Positions 9,887 to 17,493 are shown, counted from the first letter of the stretch. The stretch is DNA of 29,686 nucleotides from Bacteroidaceae bacterium (GCA_017551845.1 JAFZKR010000021.1:1-29686), one strand, 5' to 3'. Numbers and translations: made by a program. The notes: generated by a model not told the origin, from the sequence alone.

Positions 9887-9920
9887 AACGTATTATTATT
9901 GTTTGACATATAGTAAAAGC

Positions 9921-11159
9921 TTACTCAATGTTGAGAGTGCTGACCAGACGGTCATAACGCAAACCACGTTGGCGGTAGTAGAGCAATATCAGGTATTCGT
10001 TTTTCGTTTCGTACCAGTCACCCTCGACAGGTTTGGTCTGGCCCACAGCGTTTCCTTCGGGAATCCAAAGATACTGGTAATCGTAAGCTCCTTGCTTAAG
10101 CAGGATAGTGGCCTCATATCTTCCAGAAACTCTGTTGTATTCCATTTCCCATTCAGGACCACTGTTTCCACCGGTGAAAAGACCTGATACGTACATCTTC
10201 CCCCCTTCAAGAGGTTCGCTCAACAGGTTGAAATGCACAAACAGATAGTCAGCTTCTATATCACTGTCATCGGCCTGATTGTAACGGACCAGGAAACGGC
10301 CGTTATGGTCAAAATCGAATGTATAGGCATGATGACGAGTGTCCTCCATCAGTGAAGCATGGTAGTATGGATCGTGAAAACTGATTCGGTCAACATTCAG
10401 AAAATACTCATACATATTGACTGCCTCGAACCTGCGGAACTCGTTGCCGGCAGGAAAAATAAGGTCACGACAATGCTCATAGGTGAGTTTACCGCCAGAA
10501 TTGTATGTGGGCTGCGGATTTATTACCGCATTGTCAAAACGGCGGTTCTGCATCACCACTGTGTATATCTCTTTGTCGGGATCCCTTAATGTCAAACCAT
10601 TGGTACTGACAGTCATATCCACCTGCTGATGGGCCTTGTGAGTATCAATATCAGTATTGCCGCTTACTGAAGCCGAGAGATTATGCATATCCTCGGATAT
10701 CAGGAACCTGAACCATGCCACCTCCTTACCGTCTTCACGTATGGACAGACGGTAGTTGCCCGATAATTTGAGTATTATGTCATTATTAGGCAAAGTCATT
10801 GTATAATGGGTATAGTCAAATGTCGTGTTCAACGAGTTCTCCCAGCTGTCAATCGGCTGGTCGTTGAACCCTTCCATGTACTCTGATTCTATAAGATCGG
10901 AGGCTTCCCATCGGGCATCACAATGAGTGATATGGTATGTAAAACGATGATACCTATGTGACATTTCATCAAATGAAAACTCAATGGTCTCATCACTGCC
11001 CAATGTAATTATAGGTGCCCGCTCCCAATCACCACATGTTATTGTCCTAAGAGTATTTACCCTGTCCGATACACTACCGTACCATTGTGCACACACTGTC
11101 AACGGGACTGACATCAGTGCCGTAAACAGAATAACATTGATATGTTTCAATTTCCTCAT
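9921..11159 (-). CDS. DUF5103 / type IX secretion system plug-like protein
   Basis: A 412-residue protein with a signal peptide (about residues 8-24, ILFTALMSVPLTVCAQ). The body has the family's features: an early aromatic-rich block (RYHRFTYHITHCDARWEASD, about 69-88), then EYMEGFNDQPIDSWENSLNT and YTHYTMTLPNNDI, and a C-terminal beta-sandwich with GAYDYQYLWIPEGN. DUF5103 is the N-terminal domain of the protein reported to cap the SprA (Sov) outer-membrane translocon of the type IX secretion system in Flavobacteriia; whether this homologue does so is inferred. It lies 28 bases after the DUF1593-like gene and 34 before the BspA-like gene, all on one strand. A partial -7 match (TATCCTTG, 11170-11177, one mismatch) lies just upstream, so it may be transcribed with the DUF1593 gene or separately. 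Confidence 0.82.
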   Translation of the reverse strand: MRKLKHINVILFTALMSVPLTVCAQWYGSVSDRVNTLRTITCGDWERAPIITLGSDETIEFSFDEMSHRYHRFTYHITHCDARWEASDLIESEYMEGFNDQPIDSWENSLNTTFDYTHYTMTLPNNDIILKLSGNYRLSIREDGKEVAWFRFLISEDMHNLSASVSGNTDIDTHKAHQQVDMTVSTNGLTLRDPDKEIYTVVMQNRRFDNAVINPQPTYNSGGKLTYEHCRDLIFPAGNEFRRFEAVNMYEYFLNVDRISFHDPYYHASLMEDTRHHAYTFDFDHNGRFLVRYNQADDSDIEADYLFVHFNLLSEPLEGGKMYVSGLFTGGNSGPEWEMEYNRVSGRYEATILLKQGAYDYQYLWIPEGNAVGQTKPVEGDWYETKNEYLILLYYRQRGLRYDRLVSTLNIE

Positions 11160-11187
11160 ACCTGTTAAGCAAGGATAAAAGCCTTAT

Positions 11188-12627
11188 TCACTCCTCGCAC
11201 ACAATTATTATCCGCCTATATGCGGTGAGGTTAAACGGTCCTTCGTCATGAATCTCACAAATAAGGTGATAAGTATTACCACGCGCCTCATCCGGTAGAG
11301 TTACACAGAGTTTTCCTGCCTGGGGACTATACATGTGGTACTCATGAGGATTTAAGTATTGTTGTGTGGAGAAATCCTGGAACCACCATTTGAATTCTAT
11401 CCCGTCACCGTCAGGATCATAAGATTTCGTGGCATCAAAAGTAAGTTTTTTACCTGCTTTTGCTTTTATCAGCATAGGTTGCAACCCTTCCTTCCCGTTT
11501 ATTACAACTACAGGATTCAGGTTGCCGCTTCCGGTGTCGGCCCACTGCATGCGTGCAGCAAAATCATTGAATTCATCGGGGTAAAATAATTTCTCATACC
11601 TGTTTGATATGTTTTTGAGCGGTTGCTGCCAATTAGTCCAGGCGTATGTCTCGCGGTCAGGTGATATGCCAAATTCATGACATCCTCCCCAACCGACCTG
11701 TGTGGGGTCATCAGGGTCATTCAAGCCATTGGGCATCACATGCAGGAAACTGGGAGTATCACCTTCAACTCCCCATAGGAACTTCGGATAGACCTTACCC
11801 ATCGCCCCTTTACCCTGTATGTAGCGTTCATACTTATCCCAATTGGATTTGCCCAGTTCATTCTGATTCAGCCAGGCACTCTCGTCCCATACCAGCATTA
11901 GGTCACCGGAATAGTCACGCCTTAGCCATTGGTGTGAACTGTATGCACGGTTCATGCGCATACTATACTGCATGTCCTGGTCAGTAATGGTGTACAGGCG
12001 GAACTTGTGCAGGAACTTTTTCAACTCCTCTTCACCACGCTCCTGTTTTACACGCCATACCGCCTGCGAAAATGTATTTGCGCCTCCCCACGAACATAAC
12101 CAGATGGGGCGGTCATCATCTTCATCAGCCAGACGTATCAACAGTTCACTACCCGGTGAATCATTGTCCGGACCTATCATACCTATGCCCGCACGGGTGC
12201 TTCCCATCATAGCACGACTGCGTATATAATCAGCACTTGGCCAATAACCAAGTTTCTGCTTGCCGTTCTCTTGGTCAATGCTGTTAAATACTTTTTGCCC
12301 AGAGCGTTTCATAAGATTCTGCACATCAATCTCATATGCATCAATCACACGCTTTAGATAAATAGCCCACTCCTCAGGATAAGGATCACAGTTCCAACCA
12401 ATTGTGGTTATGATGCCCTCTATCTCAAAACGGTCAGCGTATGCCAACAGCCTAACCGCCGATTCATTGTCGTCAGGCTCCACTTCGGCCGGACCAATAT
12501 CGGTCATCACCACAATCCTGGGTTTGAGAACCTGGGAAGTATCATCTTTTATTTTCTGCTGAGAACATGATGTACAGACTGCACATGTTGCGAGCATGAC
12601 AACTGCCAAAAGCGGAATGGTTTTCAT
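11188..12627 (-). CDS. DUF1593 / Sde182-like nucleoside-hydrolase-fold lipoprotein
   Basis: A 479-residue exported protein. The N-terminus has a hydrophobic signal (about residues 4-18) followed by Cys-rich CAVCTSCSQQ, which suggests a lipoprotein, although the lipobox is not canonical. The first domain begins PRIVVMTDIGPAEVEPDDNE (about 36-55), an acidic motif typical of DUF1593, whose fold is related to nucleoside hydrolases, followed by ADRFEIEGIITTIGWN. A C-terminal beta domain starts near residue 375 (KAGKKLTFDATKSYDPDGDG), resembling the PKD-like/Sde182 C-terminal module. The enzymatic activity of this family is not established to my knowledge; a carbohydrate-related role is inferred from its relatives and from the divergent GH16 gene. 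Its promoter overlaps that of the GH16 gene. Confidence 0.8.
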   Translation of the reverse strand: MKTIPLLAVVMLATCAVCTSCSQQKIKDDTSQVLKPRIVVMTDIGPAEVEPDDNESAVRLLAYADRFEIEGIITTIGWNCDPYPEEWAIYLKRVIDAYEIDVQNLMKRSGQKVFNSIDQENGKQKLGYWPSADYIRSRAMMGSTRAGIGMIGPDNDSPGSELLIRLADEDDDRPIWLCSWGGANTFSQAVWRVKQERGEEELKKFLHKFRLYTITDQDMQYSMRMNRAYSSHQWLRRDYSGDLMLVWDESAWLNQNELGKSNWDKYERYIQGKGAMGKVYPKFLWGVEGDTPSFLHVMPNGLNDPDDPTQVGWGGCHEFGISPDRETYAWTNWQQPLKNISNRYEKLFYPDEFNDFAARMQWADTGSGNLNPVVVINGKEGLQPMLIKAKAGKKLTFDATKSYDPDGDGIEFKWWFQDFSTQQYLNPHEYHMYSPQAGKLCVTLPDEARGNTYHLICEIHDEGPFNLTAYRRIIIVCEE

Positions 12628-12645
12628 TTTTTTTCAAATTGCATT

Positions 12646-12653
12646 CAAAAATA
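12646..12653 (-). promoter_or_regulatory. -7 box for the DUF1593-like gene
   Basis: The minus strand reads TATTTTTG, a perfect TAnnTTTG, 18 bases before the ATG. A TTG (minus strand of 12675-12677) lies 21 bases further upstream and fits the -33 element. That -33 element abuts the -7 box of the divergent GH16 gene. Confidence 0.7.
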
Positions 12654-12666
12654 GTACATTCTTTCA

Positions 12667-12674
12667 TAAATTTG
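12667..12674 (+). promoter_or_regulatory. -7 box for the GH16 gene
   Basis: TAAATTTG is a perfect match, 30 bases before the GH16 ATG at 12705. The nearest upstream TTG (12639-12641) is 25 bases away, slightly long for a -33 element. The box overlaps the region needed by the divergent promoter. Confidence 0.6.
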
Positions 12675-12704
12675 CAATACAATAATGTCAAAAAAATAAA
12701 CACA

Positions 12705-13532
12705 ATGAATCGTATATTGGTTTTGGCAGTATTTACTCTGCCAATAGTGTTCGCACAATGTAACGGTGCACAAAAAAGTTATGTTCCGGAAGGATATGAA
12801 CTTGTTTGGCAGGATGAATTCAATGAAGGTACAGAACCGGACGCCGCAAAATGGACTCATGTGGCCGTGAGATCAGGCTGGGTAAATCACGAACTGCAGA
12901 ATTACGTGAACCATGTTTCCCCTGGTGGTGCTGCAGTTACTGAAGTGAAGGACGGAACACTGCGTATCAATTGCTTCAAAGAGGACGGTAAAGTCTATTC
13001 CGGCCGTATCAACGGAAACATTAAGACAGGATGGCAGCACGGTTATTTTGAAGCAAGAATTAAACTCCCCGAAGGTAAAGGTACATGGCCGGCTTTCTGG
13101 ATGATGCCTGTGGGTAATGGCGGTATGCCCAATAACGGTTGGCCCAGATGCGGCGAGATTGATATCATGGAAGAGGTGGGATGCGTACCGAATGAGGTAT
13201 CATCATCCATACATACACAGGATTACAACCACACCAAGAACACTCAGAAGACCCACGCCATGACAATAGATGATGCCGAGGGCGGCTTCCACATCTATTC
13301 ATTGCTTTGGACTGCTGATGAAATCATTACCTACGTGGATGGCATTGAACAACTCCATGTGAAAAAATCAGAACTGGGCGATGACCATAACCAGTGGCCG
13401 TTCCACTATCCCTTCCACCTGATTCTGAACCTCGCATGGGGAGGCGATTGGGGCGGTATGCACGGTGTCGATGAGGACGCTCTCCCCATAACCATGGAGG
13501 TTGATTACGTCCGTGTATATCAGAAAAAATGA
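12705..13532 (+). CDS. GH16 family endo-beta-glucanase (laminarinase/lichenase type)
   Basis: A 275-residue secreted glycoside hydrolase. Start ATG 12705 was chosen because it directly begins a signal peptide (NRILVLAVFTLPIVFAQC); an earlier in-frame ATG at 12639 lies upstream of the promoter box. The C at residue 19 could be a lipidation site, but Q before it is atypical. The catalytic motif EIDIMEEVG is intact at residues 151-159, with E151 as the expected nucleophile and E156 as acid/base, in the beta-bulged ExDxxE arrangement of the beta-1,3-glucanase branch. Other family marks are WQDEF (35-39), FEARIKLPEGKGTWPAFWM, and the closing MEVDYVRVYQKK. Likely substrates are beta-1,3 or mixed-linkage beta-glucans; the exact specificity cannot be read from sequence. 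It contains a catalytic domain only, with no extra binding module. Confidence 0.9.
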   Translation: MNRILVLAVFTLPIVFAQCNGAQKSYVPEGYELVWQDEFNEGTEPDAAKWTHVAVRSGWVNHELQNYVNHVSPGGAAVTEVKDGTLRINCFKEDGKVYSGRINGNIKTGWQHGYFEARIKLPEGKGTWPAFWMMPVGNGGMPNNGWPRCGEIDIMEEVGCVPNEVSSSIHTQDYNHTKNTQKTHAMTIDDAEGGFHIYSLLWTADEIITYVDGIEQLHVKKSELGDDHNQWPFHYPFHLILNLAWGGDWGGMHGVDEDALPITMEVDYVRVYQKK

Positions 13533-13557
13533 GACAGGAAAACGAACTTTCTCTGTC
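13533..13557. terminator. possible terminator between GH16 and rarA
   Basis: GACAG|GAAA pairs with TTTC|T|CTGTC (9 bp with one bulged T), loop of 6. It begins directly after the GH16 TGA and overlaps the rarA stop. On the minus strand it is followed by TCATTTTTTC, so it best fits termination of rarA. Confidence 0.5.
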
Positions 13558-14821
13558 ATTTGCGCTTCCATAGCGCATCCATCCGTTCTTTTATCCTCTC
13601 TTCCTGGGGGTTGTCCTGCGGTTCCCAGAAACGGGAGTCCCTGATTTCATCGGGCAAATACTGCTGGTTCACAAAATTACCCTGGTAATCATGGGCATAC
13701 TTGTAGTCGTCACCGTATCCAAGGTCCTTCATAAGTTGTGTAGGAGCGTTCCTCAGATGCAGAGGCACAGGCAGATTACCGGTCTCTCCCACTTTACCCA
13801 AAGCATTGGCTATGCCCATATATGCAGAGTTGCTCTTGGGACTTGTGGCAAGATAGACAGTTGCCTCAGCCAGCGGAATACGTCCTTCAGGCCAACCTAT
13901 CTTCATGACTGCATCAAAAGCGGCATTGGCCAAGAGGAGTGCATTGGGGTTGGCCAAACCCACATCCTCAGCAGCCGATATTACCAGACGACGGGCTATG
14001 AAGACAGGATCTTCACCTGCCTGCACCATACGGGCGAGCCAGTAGAGAGCTGCATCAGGATCGCTTCCGCGTATTGACTTAATGAATGCCGATATGATAT
14101 CATAGTGCATCTCACCGTCCTTGTCATATGCTAAGGGGTTTTGCTGCAAGCGCTCATTCACGATTTCATCGGTGATTATCACCTTGTTGGAACTGTCAGC
14201 CTCAACCACGAGTTCCAGAATATTGAGCAATTTGCGGGCATCGCCGCCGGAGAAACGCAGTATGGCAGTTGTCTCACGCAGTTCTATATCGCGCTGCTTA
14301 AGGATAACATCGGTCTTTATGGCACGGTCCAGAAGCTTGAGCAGGTCATCTTTTTCAAGTGAATTGAGCACATATACCTGCATACGCGACAACAGCGGAC
14401 GAATAACTTCAAACGACGGGTTCTCTGTGGTGGCACCTATAAGAGTAATATCACCACGCTCAACTGCACCAAGAAGTGAATCCTGTTGTGCCTTGTTGAA
14501 ACGATGAATTTCGTCTATGAAGAGTATGGGGCTACCCTTGGTGCGGAAAAGCGGATTGCTGCGGGCACGGTCTATTACCTCACGTACTTCTTTCACACCC
14601 GCTGTTACGGCACTCAGGGTACTGAAAGGCAGTTCAAGCTTCGCAGCCACAATCTGCGCCAGCGTGGTCTTGCCTGTACCGGGAGGACCCCACAATATGA
14701 AAGATGACAACCGGCCTAAGTCTATCATACGGCGTAATACGGCGCCAGGGCCAACCAGGTGCGTCTGCCCCACATAATCATCAAGAGACCTGGGTCTCAT
14801 CCTTTCGGCTAACGGCTGCAT
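13556..14821 (-). CDS. rarA: RarA/MgsA-type AAA+ replication-recombination ATPase
   Basis: A 421-residue AAA+ protein of normal family length. Visible motifs: Walker A GPPGTGKTT (residues 45-53), Walker B FIDEIHRF (101-108), sensor 1 GATTENPSFE (129-138), an LSRMQVYVL arginine-finger region (145-153), and the C-terminal MgsA/RarA part with GSDPDAALYWLARMVQAGED and ERIKERMDALWKRK at the end. Known relatives (E. coli RarA/MgsA, yeast Mgs1, human WRNIP1) act at stalled replication forks as a tetramer and interact with single-stranded DNA-binding protein. It starts 3 bases after the stop of the glycosyltransferase gene, so the two must share a transcript from the promoter at 15734-15741; this pairing has no obvious functional logic. 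It is convergent with the GH16 gene. Confidence 0.95.
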   Translation of the reverse strand: MQPLAERMRPRSLDDYVGQTHLVGPGAVLRRMIDLGRLSSFILWGPPGTGKTTLAQIVAAKLELPFSTLSAVTAGVKEVREVIDRARSNPLFRTKGSPILFIDEIHRFNKAQQDSLLGAVERGDITLIGATTENPSFEVIRPLLSRMQVYVLNSLEKDDLLKLLDRAIKTDVILKQRDIELRETTAILRFSGGDARKLLNILELVVEADSSNKVIITDEIVNERLQQNPLAYDKDGEMHYDIISAFIKSIRGSDPDAALYWLARMVQAGEDPVFIARRLVISAAEDVGLANPNALLLANAAFDAVMKIGWPEGRIPLAEATVYLATSPKSNSAYMGIANALGKVGETGNLPVPLHLRNAPTQLMKDLGYGDDYKYAHDYQGNFVNQQYLPDEIRDSRFWEPQDNPQEERIKERMDALWKRK

Positions 14822-14824
14822 ATC

Positions 14825-15712
14825 TTAGTCAAGTGAGCAAATGTAACAAAGCTTATAAAATGAAAACACCCTGACTGATGGTCGTTCACCAAGCAGATTC
14901 TTCTCCATACTCCTCCGGAATACTGCCCATATTACCCTGAAAAACCACCTTATCCTAAACCTGACGGCCCTATTGTAATGGGTGAGCAGCAATGAGCTTT
15001 CACCTATCAGTTCTCTATGGTCATACGCATTCCTTACAGCCTGACGGGTTTTATCAAGATAAACCTCATTTTTCTCAAATCCCAGATGAACCAGCGGATT
15101 ATCAATGTGAAGCATGCTCACCCCGCGCTTTTCAAGTTCGTGCCCGAACTGGACATCTTCATATCCGTAACCCGCGAATGATTCATCAAACCTGATCTGC
15201 AAGAACACCGCCCTGTCTATCAGAAACGAGAACGGGGTGAACCTGGAGTATGGATTATGGCTGCGGAACTCTGCTGAACGTTCCAGATCAGCCTTCTTCT
15301 CATAAGTCCAACGCAGTTCCACCCCTCTTTCAGGAAGCTCATCCGGATGTATCAGGCCACCGCAAATGACCGATGCCTTATCGGCCGCCTCCACATATTT
15401 CTTAAGGAACATCCTGTCCTTGACAGCCGAATCACAATCCAGAAACAGCAGTTTGTCATATCGGGACTGTTCAGCCAAAGTATTACGGATTGCGGCACGA
15501 CCTGTATTCTGCAAAAGCCAGATGAAACGACAGTTTTCAAGATTCTCCACAGCAATGCGGTTCCTTTCTGAAATATCCTTGTCAGTTGAACAGTCATCAG
15601 CAACTATAATCTCATATGGTATGCCCAAATCCTGCGCCTGAGAATGCAGGTCGTCAATCAATCGGGAACAGTCCCAATTGAAGACTGGTATGAGTATAGA
15701 CAGCGACACCAT
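14825..15712 (-). CDS. GT2 family glycosyltransferase
   Basis: A 295-residue GT-A fold glycosyltransferase, probably cytoplasmic. It starts MVSLSILIPVFN at ATG 15712 (a TTG one codon upstream is an alternative). Typical marks are IIVADDCSTDKDIS (about 37-50) for nucleotide-sugar binding and LLFLDCDSAVKDRM (about 90-103), which holds the metal-binding DxD-like DCD. Further on, FAGYGYEDVQFGHELEKRG (about 178-196) resembles the galactosyltransferase-type C-terminal segment with its ED catalytic-base motif. There are no membrane segments apart from a mildly hydrophobic tail. The donor sugar and acceptor are unknown, and no other glycan genes are adjacent. Its promoter sits 2 bp from the promoter of the divergent cation-efflux gene; rarA follows after 3 bases. 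Confidence 0.87.
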   Translation of the reverse strand: MVSLSILIPVFNWDCSRLIDDLHSQAQDLGIPYEIIVADDCSTDKDISERNRIAVENLENCRFIWLLQNTGRAAIRNTLAEQSRYDKLLFLDCDSAVKDRMFLKKYVEAADKASVICGGLIHPDELPERGVELRWTYEKKADLERSAEFRSHNPYSRFTPFSFLIDRAVFLQIRFDESFAGYGYEDVQFGHELEKRGVSMLHIDNPLVHLGFEKNEVYLDKTRQAVRNAYDHRELIGESSLLLTHYNRAVRFRIRWFFRVIWAVFRRSMEKNLLGERPSVRVFSFYKLCYICSLD

Positions 15713-15733
15713 CAATTATTGCACGTTATTTGG

Positions 15734-15741
15734 CAAAAGTA
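15734..15741 (-). promoter_or_regulatory. -7 box for the glycosyltransferase-rarA unit
   Basis: The minus strand reads TACTTTTG, a perfect TAnnTTTG, 21 bases before the ATG at 15712. A minus-strand TTTTGG (15757-15762) lies 15 bases upstream and is slightly close for a -33 box. Confidence 0.6.
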
Positions 15742-15743
15742 AC

Positions 15744-15751
15744 TATTTTTG
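15744..15751 (+). promoter_or_regulatory. -7 box for the cation efflux gene
   Basis: TATTTTTG is a perfect match, 22 bases before the ATG at 15774. A TTG (15719-15721) 22 bases upstream could be the -33 element. Only two base pairs separate this box from the divergent one. Confidence 0.65.
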
Positions 15752-15773
15752 CGGAGCCAAAACATATTATGCA

Positions 15774-16694
15774 ATGAATATTGGACAAAACCCCGGTGAG
15801 AGAGAAAGAGGCATCTACAAAGTGACACTCGCAGGCGGTGCCATGAACGTGATTCTGCTGGCTTTCAAGTTCGTTGCCGGTATCCTGGGTCATAGTGCCG
15901 CCATGATAGCCGATGCCGTTCATTCGCTCTCCGATTTCATTACAGACCTTATTGTACTGATATTTGTCCACATCAGTGGCAAACCTCAGGACAAATCACA
16001 CGATTACGGCCACGGCAAGTATGAGACCCTGGCACTTACAATCATAGGAATTGCACTGCTGATAGTGGCTGTGGGCATTTTCAGCAATGGTGTACAGCAT
16101 ATTACAGCATGGTTTAATGGTGAAGTGCTCGAGGCGCCCGGAATGCTAGCTCTCTGGGCCGCTATTGTCTCTTTCCTGCTCAAAGAACTGACATATCACT
16201 ATACGATAAACAAAGCCAAGCAGTTGGACTCCCCTGCCCTTGAGGCCAACGCATGGCATCACCGCAGTGACGCGCTCTCTTCAATCGGCACAGCTGTAGG
16301 CATTGGCGGTGCTGTACTGCTGGGTAAACGCTGGACAGTACTTGATCCCGTTGCTTCAATAATTGTGGGAGTTTTCATTGTCAAAGTTGCAGGAGAGCTT
16401 ATCTTAAAGGGTATGAGAGATTTACTGGAACACTCCCTGCCTGACGATGTTGAGGATGAAATAATGAAGATAGCTCAGTCTGAACCTGATGTAATAGAGC
16501 CACACGACCTGCGTACACGCCGGATAGGCAATCACTATGCCATTGAGCTGCATATACTTATGAATGGAGAAATAACTCTGGCCAAGGCTCATGACCATGC
16601 TGATTCCATTGAGGATCAACTTAAGAAAAGGTTTGGAGAAAACACCCATGTGGCCATACACATGGAACCTGCCGAAACTGAGAAACCTACATGA
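15774..16694 (+). CDS. cation diffusion facilitator (FieF-type Zn2+/Fe2+ efflux)
   Basis: A 306-residue inner-membrane antiporter of the CDF family. The start ATG 15774 (MNIGQNPGERERG) is preferred over an in-frame ATG at 15678, which lies upstream of the promoter and inside the divergent gene. The transport-site residues are all present: D54 and D58 in HSLSDFITD, and H162 and D166 in WHHRSD. Their spacing of 4, 104 and 4 is identical to that of E. coli FieF (D45, D49, H153, D157), which suggests Zn2+, Fe2+ or Cd2+ rather than the NDxxD-type manganese exporters. HDYGHGKYE (76-84) is also typical. A cytoplasmic C-terminal domain follows (from about 215), with HDLRTRRIGNHYAIELHI. The 3' end overlaps the convergent TIGR02757 gene by 8 bases. 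Confidence 0.93.
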   Translation: MNIGQNPGERERGIYKVTLAGGAMNVILLAFKFVAGILGHSAAMIADAVHSLSDFITDLIVLIFVHISGKPQDKSHDYGHGKYETLALTIIGIALLIVAVGIFSNGVQHITAWFNGEVLEAPGMLALWAAIVSFLLKELTYHYTINKAKQLDSPALEANAWHHRSDALSSIGTAVGIGGAVLLGKRWTVLDPVASIIVGVFIVKVAGELILKGMRDLLEHSLPDDVEDEIMKIAQSEPDVIEPHDLRTRRIGNHYAIELHILMNGEITLAKAHDHADSIEDQLKKRFGENTHVAIHMEPAETEKPT

Positions 16695-17415
16695 CTTGAC
16701 TGCCGTAAAGCGCAAAGTCTCCGCGAGCAGGGTCATCGGGCCATATTTGTGCCATTTGACCGGTAATTTCAATGCTTGTCTTGAGGTCGGCACTACATCT
16801 TGAGGTAAGTCCCAACGACTTTGCAGTAGCATATACATGCGTATCGACAGGAACCAAAAGCTGTTTAGGAACAATGTGAGTCCAGAGACCGAAATCCACA
16901 GGACTATTCTTACGCACCATCCAGCGCAGGAACATATAAAAACGTTTGTTTGCCGATGTGCTGCCCGGCACGGGTATTCCGTTCACGCCCTCAAACTCAC
17001 TGCACAGGTCAAACACTCCTTTTTCAAGCGGCTCGCCCGGAACAAACAGGTTTTCAAGACTCTCCATACGTGAATATATGCTTGCCAAACGTGCACAAAG
17101 CATACTGAAATCGGCCCATTTGTAGAAACGGTAAAGGCAACAGTCTACCCCCTGCCCCGTCTTTTTCCATCCTCCGGACACGATATAATGGTATGGGCCG
17201 CCGGCAGAGTCCATCAAATAATGCAACCTGTCAAGCACTCCCAGAAAGACTTTCCGGCTACCGTACGCCATCCACGCTGATATAAATGCCGAGACCTCAA
17301 TGTCCCTGCGGTCAGTGTAACGGTGCGGGAACTGCACGGGATCACCATCAATGAAAGCGGCGCACTCACAACGATTTGCAGCCTCTATAAGTTCTTGTCT
17401 GATCTCTTTAGTCAT
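16687..17415 (-). CDS. TIGR02757 / DUF2400 family protein
   Basis: A 242-residue soluble protein of a conserved family with no firmly assigned function. It carries the family pattern of early DPVQFPHRY and RRDIEVSAFISAWMAYGSRK, then a central NKRFYMFLRWMVRKN and LWTHIVPKQLLVPVDTHVYA, and finally the closing DPARGDFALYGSQVM. The 'PVDTHV...LG...' block and the closing 'DP...DFALYG' resemble the helix-hairpin-helix/GPD fold of endonuclease III-type DNA glycosylases; this likeness is my inference, and no iron-sulfur Cys cluster or catalytic Lys is visible. It has its own -7 box, diverges from glnS, and overlaps the convergent cation-efflux gene tail-to-tail by 8 bases, leaving no room for a separate terminator. 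Confidence 0.85.
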   Translation of the reverse strand: MTKEIRQELIEAANRCECAAFIDGDPVQFPHRYTDRRDIEVSAFISAWMAYGSRKVFLGVLDRLHYLMDSAGGPYHYIVSGGWKKTGQGVDCCLYRFYKWADFSMLCARLASIYSRMESLENLFVPGEPLEKGVFDLCSEFEGVNGIPVPGSTSANKRFYMFLRWMVRKNSPVDFGLWTHIVPKQLLVPVDTHVYATAKSLGLTSRCSADLKTSIEITGQMAQIWPDDPARGDFALYGSQVM

Positions 17416-17433
17416 AATATGTAAGTATTACTA

Positions 17434-17441
17434 CAAAAGTA
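17434..17441 (-). promoter_or_regulatory. -7 box for the TIGR02757 gene
   Basis: The minus strand reads TACTTTTG, a perfect match, 18 bases before the ATG at 17415. No -33 element is clear. Confidence 0.6.
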
Positions 17442-17463
17442 ATAATATAACCGCAAAATTCGG

Positions 17464-17471
17464 TAAATTTG
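17464..17471 (+). promoter_or_regulatory. -7 box for the glnS operon
   Basis: TAAATTTG is a perfect match, 22 bases before the glnS ATG. It is 22 bp from the divergent -7 box. No -33 TTTG is visible at the expected position. Confidence 0.6.
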
Positions 17472-17493
17472 CGTTCTCAAAACAATAACGTAT

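Noticed and set aside
12639..12704. An upstream ATG that would lengthen the GH16 protein by 22 residues
   Set aside because: It precedes the -7 box, and the extra residues would bury the signal peptide that begins at 12705.
11188..13532. Calling the GH16/DUF1593 region a polysaccharide utilization locus
   Set aside because: No SusC/SusD-like pair, no transporter and no dedicated regulator is present; two genes are not enough.
15678..15773. An upstream ATG that would lengthen the cation efflux protein by 32 residues
   Set aside because: It lies inside the divergent glycosyltransferase gene and before the -7 box; the added residues resemble no CDF N-terminus.
16422..16874. A minus-strand open frame across the end of the cation efflux gene
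   Set aside because: It overlaps two well-supported genes (the efflux gene and DUF2400) and shows no family features, so it is taken as a shadow frame.
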